In this document: in pieces, positions 11,885 to 22,084 of the stretch | Layout: each line of letters starts with the position of its first letter | Position numbering within the stretch: position 1 is the stretch's first letter | Assembly: GCA_917880885.1 (NCBI GenBank) | Contig: OU862917.1 | Location: forward strand, 54,420,727 to 54,484,726 | DNA length: 64,000 nt | Direction: 5' to 3' | Origin: Limnephilus marmoratus | Taxonomy: Eukaryota; Arthropoda; Insecta; Trichoptera; Limnephilidae | Made by a program: the position numbers and the translations under genes | The notes under the pieces: model-generated | The model's input: only the letters and a program-made list of their open reading frames with translations | Database searches by the model: none | Told to the model about the DNA's origin: nothing

Positions 11885-12419
11885 GCCGTAGACAGCGATT
11901 TCATCATTATCTTGACGAATCGTTAGTGCACAATCAATTATCAGGAAATGCATTAAGGCGATCGGAGCAACAACTGCCCCTTGGCTTGTTAGTCTCATTA
12001 CCCGTGGAATGATTAATTAATGCTGTGATGGCTAGGGGAGAGGGGAGGGGGGAGAGGTGCAAGGGTGGGCTATAAGGGTAATTGAAAATGATTACCTCTA
12101 ATTATGTCAAAAGGGTTAAGCCTTTAAATTAATCAAGCAGTCACCTAGTAGATTATTATAAGGCTTTCCTAAAAGCAAAATAAATATATTATTGTCAAAA
12201 TAAACCTATCGGGTGTTAAGACTTACTTTATACTTACTTAATGTTTCCTGATCATATTTGGCGTAAAACGTGTAGATAACACTTTGGTCTCCGCTGCCTT
12301 TTTAAAAATTTGCATATTTAAAATTATCAACAGTAGGTATTACTGATACTGCTTTGTTCAACTCATCCAGTTTAACATCCTTTCAGAATTAATAAAACAA
12401 ATTAGAAAACAATATATTT
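11885..12419. other. Anonymous AT-rich DNA
   Basis: A GGGGAGAGGGGAGGGGGG run near 12034-12055; otherwise nothing recognised. Confidence 0.4.
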
Positions 12420-12424
12420 TGCAC

Positions 12425-13110
12425 TTTGTCAATCAATAATAGAATATGGAATAATTGTCTGGGGAGAAGCAACAAACTCAGCTATCGATCACTTAGAAAT
12501 CGCGCAGAAAATGATCTTAAAGGTAATACTTAAAAAACATAGACGAACTGATACAGACCAAATATTCAACAGTGGTGACGTACTAGATATACGCCAATTA
12601 TACGTAAAAACACTACTAAACTACATTTTTAACCAAAAAAACAAATTTCAACAATCTCAAAATATCACTAACAGACCAGTAAGACAATCGTACAAAGTAA
12701 CATAAAAACTCCGACAGTGCATACAAGCTTTGGACAAAGACACTATAAATATCATGCTATAAAGCATTCGACAGTCTTACCCTTGAAAATAAAATAGAAG
12801 AAAACAAAAAAAAAGAAAAAAATTGATTAAACAACAAAAAAGACAATATTACCAAAACCTCATAACATAATAAGATTGATAAGAATAAAACACATATATG
12901 TAACACACATAACCAATACAAAACACATCATAAAATAATTCATTTTACCTATAATTTTACCTTAATTATAAATTTTTAATTTCAGCTTACTTTTTTTATG
13001 CAGCATTATTTTTATATTATTTTTAATGTGCCTATTATGTATAATTTTGAATTTGAATTGTATTTGAAATGTAAGATATTATATAAAATAAAATAAATAA
13101 ATATTAAACA
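12425..13110 (+). pseudogene. Jockey-like LINE, 3' fragment (RT C-terminal remnant)
   Basis: A conceptual translation starting near 12430 reads IEYGIIVWGEATNSAIDHLE, then KMILKVILKK and LDIRQLYVKTLLNYIF. This is the region after the RT catalytic core in Jockey-group LINEs ('..YGI..WG', 'LEIAQKKILK', 'L.IRQLY'). The open part ends at 12705; the rest is AT-rich 3' UTR ending in an AAATAAAATAAATAAA tail near 13100. The catalytic core is absent, so this is a 5'-truncated dead copy. Confidence 0.7.
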
Positions 13111-13152
13111 TTTTTTTAGTAAAAGAAACAGTAGGTATAGAAGAGGTAGGAC

Positions 13153-13348
13153 GGGTATTTTCACAGAATTCGAACAATTCATCAAATTTCAAAATTAAAA
13201 TTCATGTTCTGTGAAAGTTTTATATTAATTCATCATGGACCCGTTGTTTCACGGTACTTGGATGATAGCAGAACTACAATAGGACTTTTACAGAATTTGA
13301 ATATTAACTTTGAAACTTAGTGAATTGCTAAAAATCTGTGAAACAACC
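13153..13348. mobile_element. Foldback MITE
   Basis: Left arm GGGTATTTTCACAGAATTCG.. and right arm ..AAATCTGTGAAACAACCCT are inverted copies; inner parts (CAATTCATCAAATTTCAAA against the inverted CAATTCACTAAGTTTCAAA) also match. About 196 bp. It ends four bases before the TTA duplication of the Harbinger-type element. Confidence 0.6.
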
Positions 13349-13755
13349 CTTCCTTACAGCCGTTGTGTCCAACATTTTCGGATGATTAATCCGAGTGAAG
13401 CTGAGCCTAGCGCCTTGCGCCGCTAAGCTAAGGTATGTTAGAAAAATGCTCCATTTTAGCTGTGTCCAACAACTTGATCGTAGCACTCGGTGTGTAGTCC
13501 CTTTTGCTTTCGTACACCAAAAAATGACGTCAAGTTAGCAACTTTACATGTTAAATTAATACCGAAACGTTAATTAATTTTATTTATTATTAATACAGAT
13601 ATTTTATTTTAAATAGTGTAATACATAAACCGACATTTTACATTTTTAAAACAAACGTATTTAATATGTTAAAAATAAGGTGTTAATTGACTTACTTTTT
13701 TGTTTACGTGCGTTTGAAGTTTGACATTAGAATCAGTTGAAATTTTGTATTCAAA

Positions 13756-13929
13756 ATGGACAAGGCGAAGCGTTCGAAAAATTTTACGCCAAAAGAAAAA
13801 ATGAGACTTGTAGACCTAGTTACCTCGTCGCAGGTCATTTTGTCGAAAGCGACAGGTGGCCCAAACTACGCTACGCTTGTAAAATCAAAAGAAGCTGCTT
13901 GGAATGACATTGTCCTCGACAAGTGCTAA
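13756..13929 (+). pseudogene. Myb/SANT-like DNA-binding protein, truncated (Harbinger accessory)
   Basis: A 57-residue frame beginning MDKAKRSKNFTPKEKMRLVD resembles the first helix of the Myb/SANT-like (MADF-related) proteins carried by PIF/Harbinger transposons, which help the transposase enter the nucleus and bind element ends. The later KSKEAAWNDIVLDKC matches the usual 'K..AW..I' segment. The frame then stops at 13927, far short of a normal protein of a few hundred residues, so I call it a remnant; a downstream exon cannot be excluded. The ATG at 13756 is the first in frame and follows CAAA. It lies inside the TTA-flanked element, which supports the assignment. Confidence 0.6.
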
Positions 13930-13978
13930 TTATATTCCACATATTATTACAAAAATGACACTCGAATAAGTCAAAACT

Positions 13979-14182
13979 TTACCTTTCGCTTGCGTAAGTT
14001 AAATTATCTTCTACTTGGCTCAAAACATATAAAAAGCACGCTTTTGTCATCCTAAAGCGGTTATAAAAATCGCCGTCATTTAATACTTCCATAAAATTTA
14101 TATCGGCATCTTGCCGCCGCCTATATAATCCAATATTATCGTTAAGCATATCTGCCCATTCAACCATAATCACTATATTCAA
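13979..14182 (-). pseudogene. Harbinger transposase N-terminal remnant (HARBI1-like)
   Basis: The 67-residue minus-strand frame contains DFYNRFRMTKACFLYVLSQV and then EDNLTYASER. This matches the conserved N-terminal segment of HARBI1-type transposases ('F...FRM.K..F..L...I...L.....R'). The DDE nuclease domain that should follow is not present: the frame closes at 13979 and the adjacent sequence is the Myb-like remnant. So no active nuclease is encoded. Together with the TTA duplication and the inverted repeats it identifies the surrounding element. Confidence 0.65.
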
Positions 14183-14364
14183 TATAGGATTCGTATTTCA
14201 AATTGAAAAACCAAATAAAAAAGCCGACAAAAGAGTGAACTGATGACAGATAATTACGATAATTAATTGACATTGACAGCTCGATTGTTTTCGCGGATTT
14301 TTGTTCGCTCTGTTGTCAGTTTTTATAAGTAGGTCTTCCTTAGCAACTTTAATCCACCCGGCTA

Positions 14365-15580
14365 TAGTTTGGCAAGAAAGTCTAGAAATTAAATCAATTG
14401 GAACTAAACCTGTTCATTACTATGGCAACACCGAATTATATGACGTTTCCTATGGCTTTCGTGTTATCGGGTGTTACGGTTGATTTATTGTCTTAAATCT
14501 GAGTAGAATATCGCTGATTTGATAATATTTTTATTCATTGTTTGCCTGAATTTAATTAAAATGAATAAATTATTACATAGTGATACAAGAGGGGTTACAT
14601 TCTGCGTTTTTCAACGCTGCCTAGCCGAGTGTCACGCGAAGAAGCTTTTGTTTGATTTAGAAGATGTTTAAAAACGAACTGCAGAAATGAATGGTACGTA
14701 GTATAGTTTGTTTAATAAATTTCATTAGTATTACACGATTTATGCCAATTTTCGAGCGATAATAATCATTACAATCTGATTTGAGGTTATGTTAAAAAAA
14801 ATCGAATTTGACATTTCGATTTGACAGTTCATATGCGGCCACAAGAAAAAGGGAATAACTCAATAAAAAAATAATAATATGCAACTTCTTTAAACTCGTA
14901 GAAAAGTTCCTTTTTTCTCGTTTTCTCTTTTTTTTCTTTCTAAGTGAATATTATCTAGTGTATGTTTTTAAAACTACCTTCTATAATAATAATTTTAAAG
15001 ATGTTTTTCACACACAGGTAAATCTGAAACAACGGTGAGACGAATCGTCAAGGAAGGGGAAAAGGCAGATGGAAAATTTGAAACACCGGGAAAACGGAAA
15101 ATGGGCATAATAATAATAATATGTAATAGCATAAGTGCTGATGATTGGAAAAATTGTTGCAAACACTTGATGAAAATTGAGGCAGAATATTATACACGAG
15201 GCAGTACTATATATGATGATATCGATGAACTGCGTTTAGATGAAGATGAAGATACGGAAGAAGAAGAATCACACGAAGACAAAGACAATAATTACATGTC
15301 GGGTGTTGAATTAATAGACTTAAATTTTTAAGTACCTACGTTTTTATATCGAAATAAACGCCCACTTAAAACTTGTTTTGTTTTATTTTGCTTCTATTAA
15401 ATTACAGTTTTTTGTGCAATTTTTTTGAAAATACAAATACGCTATGAAATATGCATTTTGCCAGAAGTGTTTTTTTTAAACATACGTTCTTTGTCTTATG
15501 AGCCATCTTGGTGTTGCCATTTAAAACTAGAAAACGATCGCAGCGCCATCATTTATTTTCTACACTTTCTTGCCAAACTG
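14365..15580. mobile_element. Tc1/mariner-type transposon nested in the Harbinger element
   Basis: Ends TAGTTTGGCAAGAAAGT (14365) and ACTTTCTTGCCAAACTG (ending 15580) are inverted repeats and are flanked by TA on both sides (14363-14364, 15581-15582), the target duplication of IS630/Tc1/mariner elements. Further subterminal parts also match inverted (TGGCAACACC.A). The interior carries a transposase remnant at 15018-15331. Being wholly inside 13356-15698, it inserted after the Harbinger element. Confidence 0.75.
15018..15331 (+). pseudogene. IS630/Tc1-type transposase remnant, core deleted
   Basis: The frame (ORF with ATG at 15035-15331, readable from about 15018) begins GKSETTVRRIVKEGEKADG and then ETPGKRK, like the N-terminal helix-turn-helix and linker of insect IS630-type transposases. 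It jumps straight to a C-terminal tail, SADDWKNCCKHLMKIEAEYY, then a DDI and acidic stretch ending DLNF, which resembles the C-terminal tail of the same proteins. The DDE catalytic domain between the two parts is missing. An internally deleted, non-functional copy; it lies within the TA-flanked element. Confidence 0.55.
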
Positions 15581-15701
15581 TACCTTCCTTACATTTGAGT
15601 GTGGTGGGACGATCATTGTGTTTCGACACAGCGTATTTGGGCATTTGAGCAGGGCTGAGCGGAGATCTCGGCTGAGCATAGGTTGGACACAACGGCTGTT
15701 A

Positions 15702-15857
15702 GTGTATGAGTAGGGGTTGGGCGGTTATGTAGCTGAGTGACCATTGACAATAAAATGAAATACTTGTGAAACAAAATGTGAAAAAAAGCAAAGCGTCACC
15801 GAACTTCAAAATATCATAATTTTTTTTTGTAAGTCGGATATGTCCTTAACTAACTAA
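15702..15857. other. Short intergenic stretch with a repeated phrase
   Basis: GGGTTGGGCGGTTATGTAGCTGAGTGACCA at about 15716-15745 recurs with small changes at about 16686-16714 (GGGTCGGGCGGTTACTTAGCTGAGTTACCA is the second form; each is described only by its key words GGGCGGTTA and TAGCTGAGT). Origin unknown. Confidence 0.4.
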
Positions 15858-16151
15858 TTAATTAACCATCACCCCGTTTCCCCGAAGGCTTAGGCAGAAA
15901 GGACAGAAGGCCAAACAACTCGGTCTTGGCACTCACTCCTTGCCTAAATCACATTTATACATAGCCTCTGACATTTTAATCTATTTTTCTTACTCTTGAT
16001 ATGGCCTGACTTTCCTGACTTATCCTGAGTATCTGATTCACTTGATCGTGCCATGTCGTCCTCGGGCGTCCCCGACATCCTCTATCATTCACATTTGCGT
16101 CATACGCTCTCCTTACACTTCTTTCTTCGTTAATTCGCTGTACATGCCCAA
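15858..16151 (-). pseudogene. RTE-W LINE 3' end, split by dwarf-K
   Basis: Minus-strand 3' end of the RTE-like element: begins (plus strand) with a TTAAC/TAAC-rich tail, then CATCACCCCGTTTCCCCG and the reverse complement of the coding end (RGRPR.TW motif region, RWFG motif region). The sequence stops at TGCCCAAATCAA, where a dwarf-K copy is inserted, and resumes at about 16623-16650 with CTTTTCTTAATCTTACTCA. Frameshifts and changes make it non-coding. Confidence 0.75.
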
Positions 16152-16622
16152 ATCAATTTGGGAGGCGGGTATGGGTACCGCCGCCCCAGGAACCATTTAT
16201 TGGATAACCAACACCTATGACATAGGTCACACCGAGTGGTTCGCTACGTTTGGTCACTTAGCAGGGGTGCCCAGGTTCATGGGGTGAGGTTTGTCCAGGT
16301 CTTGGCGGGGGTCTGCCCACCTGCTGCCTGGCGGGCCGGGTCGAAAGAGACTGGTTGAGGGAGGCCTTTTGACCTTTCCAGCCGAACTCTCTCAACCCAT
16401 CGCCTTGCACCGCAGTTGAAGGGATGGATTCATACGTCTGTAACTTCTGGGCACACCGACCCAGATTCCTACCCACCCCTCATACCTTTTTCCTTCCCAC
16501 GACTTCCTCTCCTTTCTTTCCCTTAAAAGACCCTCCACCCAGCATCCCCAAAGATGTCATAGGCCCTGAGGGGAATTATTTTCCTCTGGGCCTCTTGTGT
16601 GGAGCTAAAGTAAAAAAAAATC
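16152..16622 (+). mobile_element. Dwarf-K element, full-length long subtype, inside RTE-W
   Basis: Complete plus-strand copy from TTTGGGAGGCGGGTATGGG through GTCACACCGAGTGGTTCGC, the CATCGCCTTGCACCGCAGTT block, the pyrimidine block CTTCCTCTCCTTTC, the 3' hairpin (GGCCCTGAGG.., with partner ..CCTCTGGGCC) and TGTGTGGAGCTAAAG followed by nine A. About 470 bp. It interrupts an RTE-W fragment, so it is younger than that copy. No clear target duplication. Confidence 0.9.
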
Positions 16623-16650
16623 TCCTTTTCTTAATCTTACTCAGTCCTTA
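16623..16650 (-). pseudogene. RTE-W LINE, continuation after dwarf-K
   Basis: CTTTTCTTAATCTTACTCAG matches the RTE-W reverse complement that should follow the break at 16151, less a few bases at the joint. Confidence 0.6.
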
Positions 16651-16740
16651 ATAATATATATTATTCGCATATACTTATATGCAAGGGGTCGGGCGGTTAC
16701 TTAGCTGAGTTACCAGGGTCAAAATTTTCTGAAAAAATTA

Positions 16741-16950
16741 ATATTAATTAAATGAAAACAAATGACTTTGTAAAACACAACTTATTTAATCAAAAATATC
16801 TACATGTTTCAAAACCAAGTTAAGGTTTCTTCGTCAGGATAAGACTAACATTTGTTGATCTTATCCTGACGAAGAAACTTTTGGTATTGCAACATGTAGA
16901 TAATTTTGATAAAATCAAAGTGATTTTTTTTCATTTAATTAAAAATTACT
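16741..16950. mobile_element. Foldback element
   Basis: Left arm (TTAATTAAATGAAAA, ACTTTGT, TATCTACATGTT, GTTTCTTCGTCAGGATAAGA) and right arm (CTTATCCTGACGAAGAAAC, AACATGTAGATAATTTTGAT, ACTTTG.., TTTCATTTAATTAA) are inverted copies separated by only about 12 bp. A palindromic non-autonomous element of about 210 bp. Confidence 0.65.
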
Positions 16951-16964
16951 TTACAAAGTGAATT

Positions 16965-17895
16965 TGCAAAGATCGGAGAAGAAAATTGAAAGAGATAGGA
17001 TTGGGCGCGAAATTGAGTAATCTGGAAGTATGTTGCCTGTTGTATGCTGATGATGCGGTGCTAACAGTATGGAAGATCTACAGTCTCTCGTGTCGATCGA
17101 AAAATGAGTTAATGATGAATGTAAAATGTAAGTAAGTCTAAAGTCATGGTGTTTGAAAGAGAGAGTATGAAAACAATGTGCAACATAGTTATGAATGATG
17201 AGTATTTGGAGCAGGTGGATGAGTTTGTGTACTTGGGAAGTATGTTTACGAGAGATGAGAGGGCTGACAGAGGTATTGAAAGAAGGGTTGGTTGGTAACT
17301 AATTAGTTGGCAACTCTAATGGAGGACTGAACGCCGTTGGCGCCACCAAAAAAATATCCAAAGAAGCGAAGTTAGCCGTCCATAATGGAGTGCTGGTACC
17401 TACCCTGATGTATGGCAGTAAGGCATGGAACTGGCAGAGGAAGGATGAAAGAAGACTATGGTGGGTTTCTTCATTTACCGAGAATGCTAAATGCAATGCT
17501 AATTGTAAAAGTAAGCGATTGAAATTTAAAAATTTCCATGCATTTGACCGTTTACTTTTACAATTAGCATTGCATTTAGCATTTTCGGTAAATGAAGAAA
17601 CCCACCATGAATGCTGTAGAGATGAGATCCCTGAGGCGAATGTGTGGTAAAACCATGTACGACCGTGTGAGAAATGTGGAGATCCGCGAAGAATGCAAGG
17701 CTGATGTAAGCGTAATGAGTAAGATTAAGAAAGGGACGCTAAGATGGTTTGGGCATGTAGAGCAAATGAACGAGGAAAGGAGTGTAAGGAGAATATATGA
17801 CGCAAACGTGAATGGTAGAAGAAGTCGGGGACGCCCGACGAAGACATGACACGACCAAGTGAATCAGATACTTGAGTCGGGCCATGTGAAAAGTC
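16965..17895 (+). pseudogene. RTE-W LINE, 5'-truncated RT remnant
   Basis: Translation in pieces gives the RT catalytic motif C-LLYADDAVL (about 17030-17060), then MVFERESMKTMCN, QVDEFVYLGSMFTRDERADR, AKLAVHNGVLVPTLMYGSKA and, after an inserted palindrome at 17458-17608, NAVEMRSLRRMCGKTMYDRV, GTLRWFGHVEQMNEERSVRR and NGRRSRGRP. This is the palm-to-C-terminus region of RTE-like reverse transcriptases. Several frame changes and a stop (TGA in place of the W of KTW) make it inactive. It lacks the endonuclease and the first half of RT. SINE-A 3' sequence follows immediately at 17900. Confidence 0.8.
17458..17608. mobile_element. 151 bp palindromic MITE inserted in RTE-W
   Basis: Arms of 57 bp (17458-17514 and 17552-17608) are inverted copies with one mismatch, starting ATGGTGGGTTTCTTC. 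Removing exactly this segment restores GAAGACT|GAATGCTG, which agrees with the uninterrupted RTE-W copies at 26590 and 48040. Boundaries are therefore known to the base, and no target duplication is apparent apart from at most one T. Confidence 0.85.
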
Positions 17896-17899
17896 GGAA

Positions 17900-18032
17900 T
17901 TGTATTAACCCTGTTTGGGGACCAGATCTGAATAGCCAGAGGTAGTTCTAAACATTCATCTTCCCCACCTCCTTCCCCTCCTCTATCCCTTCAGCTTCAT
18001 GCAATACCCTAATTGGGGATGCAACTTCCCTC
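17900..18032 (+). mobile_element. SINE-A, 3' fragment
   Basis: Contains GGGGACCAGATCTGAATAGCC, the CCCCACCTCCTTCCCCTCC block and AATTGGGGATGC; head and most of the body missing. Confidence 0.75.
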
Positions 18033-19229
18033 CCTTTCCATCGTTGTCAATCAAATTGTGATAAGTTGTGATCGGCGGTCAAGCACGCATGACCGAAACA
18101 CTTGTGATCAAAATTTGATGCGAGGCTTACGAATAGTTCCACTTGATCTAGAAAGTGAAAATCTTGTATGACATAACAGATAAATCCGCACTGAGTTGAA
18201 TTAATTATAACACCACACATTTGCGACGGCAAAGGATTTAACTAGCTGCCTTAGAACACAAGCAATGCGCATTCATTCCTCAAAAGGTGAAACAAAATTA
18301 TACGCCAGAGAAAAAATAAAGAAACAAAATACTAGTTTTACAATACAACGTCAGTATTATTTTCACTGTCAAAAGTTCGCGCATCCAAACTAACACATTT
18401 CCTCTCCGGCGTGCGTAAATAACAACTTCTTCCTGCGGTCACGAGATAAATTGAATCAGCTCGAGTCAAGACCACCCCACAGCCTGTAGCCTCCACCCCC
18501 AGCCAGCCTAGAGCTAGAGGCTAGAGCCTACAGTCTGCCACCCCTAGGTGAGTTAGAGTAGCCCAGAAGAAGGAAATAAGGCTCGGGTTAGAGGGATCAA
18601 AAGTAATACCCGCCTCCCAAACCGTCTTCGTCTTGTGCCAGCGACATAGGAAGAGGTAGAATGGTCATGGATCATCAGAAACTTAACATATTTGACATTT
18701 ATGAGTATGAGTCATAAATATGTCGTTTATTTTATCCGAGTTATAAATAAATAAAAAATGGGTGAACTATTTTTATAAAATATTATCGTATATCGTTATT
18801 AACGTATTATCCAAGGTGGACACTTTCAATTCTGAACTTACCAAATTTAAGGGGTACATAACAGAGTATTTCTCTGATGTTTCATGAATATGTTATGTGT
18901 ATATGTACAACCTGGCTTCTTATGGTTACCAATGTATTGATATTTTTATGTCTTATGTAAATTTTAGTTTTAATACTTAATCTTTTGTTTTATAAAATAT
19001 TTGATCTCATACTCCTTTATTATAAATTTTATTATTTTAATTTTTTTATTATGCTGTTTAATCAGAGGTAAAGTCACAAGGAGGAAATCCATAATTGGTT
19101 TTATTTTGGCTTTGCAAACATGTACAAACTGGAAAAATGTAAACTGTCGATTTCCCGAAAATAAATAAATAAAATCTTTTGGAATACAGTGAGTCTTTAC
19201 TGTCCAAGACAATGTAAGAAGCAAAACTC
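18033..19229. other. Intergenic with a dwarf-K tip
   Basis: A 20 bp scrap TAATACCCGCCTCCCAAACC at about 18606-18625 matches the dwarf-K 5' tip (minus). A GC-rich stretch with repeated CTAGAG/CTAGAGG words lies at about 18475-18550. Otherwise AT-rich with no gene recognised. Confidence 0.45.
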
Positions 19230-19641
19230 CTAAAATGAAAGATTAAAATACTTCAATTTCAGAAGTCTAACAGGGGTACAATAACAGGCTTGTCGTTCTT
19301 ATACAAAATATTTAACAATATACTTAAATCAGAACCGATTTCTAAAATCGATCTTAATGTGGTAACCAAACCACAAAGAAAATATCAGACATTCAACAAC
19401 AACATTACAAACATTCAACAACAATGTGGCATTATTCAACTATCTCTCTCTCACGTGTATCGTTTGTTTAGCGAAAATGATATGTTCAATGAACTTGATA
19501 TATTCTCCAACTCACCAAAAAAATTCAAACAAATTTTCAATGGTAAGCTTACTAAAAAAATTACAAATTATTATTCTTGAATTTTCACATGTTATTATTT
19601 TTCTTTCCTTATCCACTTTAGTAATATAATTATTTCTTTTA
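19230..19641 (+). pseudogene. Possible LINE C-terminal remnant, unrecognised ORF
   Basis: An open frame at 19290-19580 (96 residues, starting MSFLYKIFNNILKSEPISKI) ends with FNELDIFSNSPKKFKQIFNG. That closing phrase resembles the last residues of CR1/Jockey-group reverse transcriptases ('LLNEL.IFS.S...FK'). No catalytic motif is present, and base composition is the same as the surroundings. It could equally be chance; I do not assign a function. Confidence 0.25.
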
Positions 19642-20639
19642 TATACAAACCTCAACGCTTGTTGAGAACATTTTGTAAATGGATTGGAGATCCTAGTGAC
19701 GAAAAGACTTGTGGAGAAGTTTCTATCCCCCCCCCCATCTCCCACACTTTCACACTTAACTACCTCCTTTCCCTTTTCCATTTTTTCCATTTATTTCTTC
19801 TTTCCTCCTTTTCTTAATTTTCTGCTTTCCTTTTTTTATTTATTTCTTTATTTTTACCTCCTTCTCCCATCACCTTTTCCTCGCTCCTTATTATGTTTTG
19901 TAAATAAAATACTACTAACGGATGAATTAAAAAATATATAAGAAAATGCTGCAGAGCATGAAAGAACAATCATTTAACCCTTCAAAAATATAGTTAACTT
20001 TTAGCTGCCAACTCAGCACGCCAAACAATCCATCCACATATGTACTCATCTAACCACCCTTAACTCTAACTCACACGCTACAAACTATAGCATCACTACC
20101 CTACACCGACGGTACAGGATACAGGGTACAGTTGAGCAGCAAGGGTAGGTTCGGCTTCTCTAGAGCTAGTAGCTACCCTGTACCGACCCGACCCGCCCCC
20201 GCCTGACCGCCACTTTATTTGGTCACTGCCCTGAAATATATAAATGACCTCTTTAACTGGAAATGGCGCTAGCGAAAACCCAACAGTTTAAACGGGGTGG
20301 GAAACTACGGAAGGGCGTAGCGTGAAAATCTTACATTTAAATAAACTAAAAGCGATCTTTGTATCTCAATCATAACATGTCTAATTTCTTTATAGATCTA
20401 ACTCTAACTCTATAAATATAATGGATTCTTCCAAGAGAAATATGTATATCGAAGTCATCTAGAACATTTAGTAATTCGTGCGATTAAAAAGGTTATATGT
20501 TTCAATTATTCTCTCATTTACAAATTTTAATAAAAATTATTATTAAATTAATTAATTAATGATAAAAAAATAATTTATTTCACATAAGGAATTACACAAT
20601 TCAATTTTTTATAAGAAAAACTCTCTTTTATAACTTTTG
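19642..20639. other. Intergenic; pyrimidine-rich tract
   Basis: A T/C-rich tract at about 19728-19890 on the plus strand, and a GC-richer stretch at 20100-20220 with repeated ACAGGGTAC/TACCCTGTA words. No gene recognised. Confidence 0.4.
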
Positions 20640-20949
20640 AGGCCCTGAGGAAAATAATTTCCCTCAGGGCCTATGTCATCTTTGGGGATGCTGTGTAGAG
20701 GTTTTTTTTAAGGAAAGGAAGGAGAGGAGAGTTCTGGGAAGGAAAGGGGTTAAAGGGGTGGGTAGGAATCTGGGGTTCAGTGTGTCCTGGTCATCCGCCT
20801 CCAAGACCTAGACAAACCTCACCCCATGAACCCGGGCACCCGTGCTAAACCACCAAACGTAGCGAACCACTTGGGGCGACCTATGGCAGAGGTATTGGTT
20901 ATCCAATAAAGGTTACCGGGGCGGCGGTACCCATTCCCGCCTCCCAAAT
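20640..20949 (-). mobile_element. Dwarf-K element, short subtype
   Basis: Minus-strand copy with an intact 3' terminal hairpin (GAGGCCCTGAGG at 20639-20650 with CCTCAGGGCC at 20662-20672) and an intact 5' end at 20949. Central deletion identical in position to the copy at 1-275 (GGTCATCCGCCTCC joint), so both derive from one shortened source. Confidence 0.88.
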
Positions 20950-21310
20950 ATGAAAGAGAACACGAAAGAGAAAAACAGAAAAAGATAATGATCGCAACAG
21001 GGACTCGAACCCTGAACCTCTCGTCTAACCGGGACGTGCGCGTTTACCAATCCGCCAAATGAATGAATGAATTAATTAATTAAAAAAGTTAGTCGAAGAT
21101 ACGATTAATATTGTTAATTCTAAAATTAGAAATTGACAAATATGACTGTTTGACAGAAGGTGGCAATGACGATATTGGTAAATGCGCCTGTCCCGGTTAG
21201 ACGAGACGTTCTGGGTTCGAGTCCCAGTTGCGGCCATTATCTTTTCTATTTTTCTGTCTTGTTCTCTTTCATATTTTCGTTTAGATTATTTTTGTTATCT
21301 TCTTCCTTAA
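20947..21310. mobile_element. tFB type B: palindromic element with a tRNA-like head in each arm
   Basis: The left arm, read on the minus strand, contains GGCGGATTGGTAAACGCGC, CCCGGTTAGACGAGAGG and the T-arm-like AGGGTTCGAGTCCCTG. The right arm (plus strand, 21165-21237) contains ATATTGGTAAATGCGCC, CCCGGTTAGACGAGACG and TGGGTTCGAGTCCCAG. Outward from each head run matching bodies (ATCTTTT..ATTTTTCTGTCTTG..CTCTTTCATATTTTCG). The two tRNA-like heads face each other across about 100 bp. The left arm is cut short where dwarf-K begins. Confidence 0.7.
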
Positions 21311-21383
21311 TTACATACAATTATCAAAAGAAATATCTACATCTCAATGACAATTTTCTTTTCAAACTTTCTTTAGACCATAG

Positions 21384-21572
21384 TAAGGGAACGTACCTTC
21401 GACCAAGTATACCCTTGGTCGAAGGAACGTACCCATACTACGTGACACGTTTAGGGGGGGGGGGTCTTCAAAATGTCACGCTTGGTACAAATGAGCGGGG
21501 ATCACCGGGGGGGGGGGGGGGGTTAAAAATTGCAAAAAGTTGGTCACGTAGTATGGGTACGTTCCCTAAGTA
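21384..21572. mobile_element. G-run MITE (same family as the one split at 38424/44054)
   Basis: Termini TAAGGGAACGTACC..ATACTACGTGAC and GTCACGTAGTATGGGTACG..TTCCCTAA are inverted. The interior has two long G runs and GTCTTCAAAATG, CACGCTTGGTACAAATGAGC. The left terminus is itself interrupted by a small hairpin (CTTCGACCAAG with CTTGGTCGAAG, about 21397-21425) that duplicates GGAACGTACC. Confidence 0.75.
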
Positions 21573-22084
21573 CCTTTATATTGATTATTCCGATTGAACA
21601 GCTCATACTGGTCACCATGATCACGCTATCTCTGGCGGTAATATCCATCCAGAACGATACACACAAATTTACAGGCAGGTGAAATGCAAATCGATTGAGT
21701 TAAAACGGCTAACTACGCTCAGTCAAAAACGATTTCAGAAATTAAGTTGATAAATACAGCAAACGCGGTACACAATATACTGAATTAACAAAATATTTCT
21801 CACGCATGGGGAATACTTCCGTACTTCAGTCAAGTTCCGTTACAGAGTCAACTTCAATTTACTGGTAAAAAATGCAGTCAATTACTTCGACTGATTTTGA
21901 AACCTGCTTCGTGTCATGAAGAACCAACGAAAAATATAAAAAAATTACATATCATCTTTTTTTTGTCTAATTATGGTTTACACGGTAAATTCTTATACAA
22001 ATTATAAAGGTTAAATTATTGCGCGATTATAGTAAGTTCATAGAATATCAATAGGAAATTTCGCCTGAGACGTGAACGGTTCTT
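21573..22084. other. Anonymous AT-rich DNA
   Basis: Nothing recognised. Confidence 0.4.

Larger units (their letters stand above)
13356..15698. mobile_element. PIF/Harbinger-type DNA transposon, decayed
   Basis: Terminal inverted repeats CAGCCGTTGTGTCCAAC (13356-13372) and GTTGGACACAACGGCTG (15682-15698) are perfect, flanked by TTA on both sides (13353-13355, 15699-15701). A 3 bp TTA duplication is the PIF/Harbinger hallmark. Inside are a Myb-like ORF (13756-13929, plus) and a transposase N-terminus (13979-14182, minus), the two proteins expected for this superfamily in the usual divergent arrangement of parts. The rest of the transposase is missing and a Tc1/mariner-type element (14365-15580) occupies the right half. 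Confidence 0.85.

Noticed and set aside
21165..21237. A second tRNA gene ending in CCA
   Set aside because: The same head occurs inverted 100 bp away in a palindromic repeat, and a genomic CCA is not expected in eukaryotic tRNA genes.
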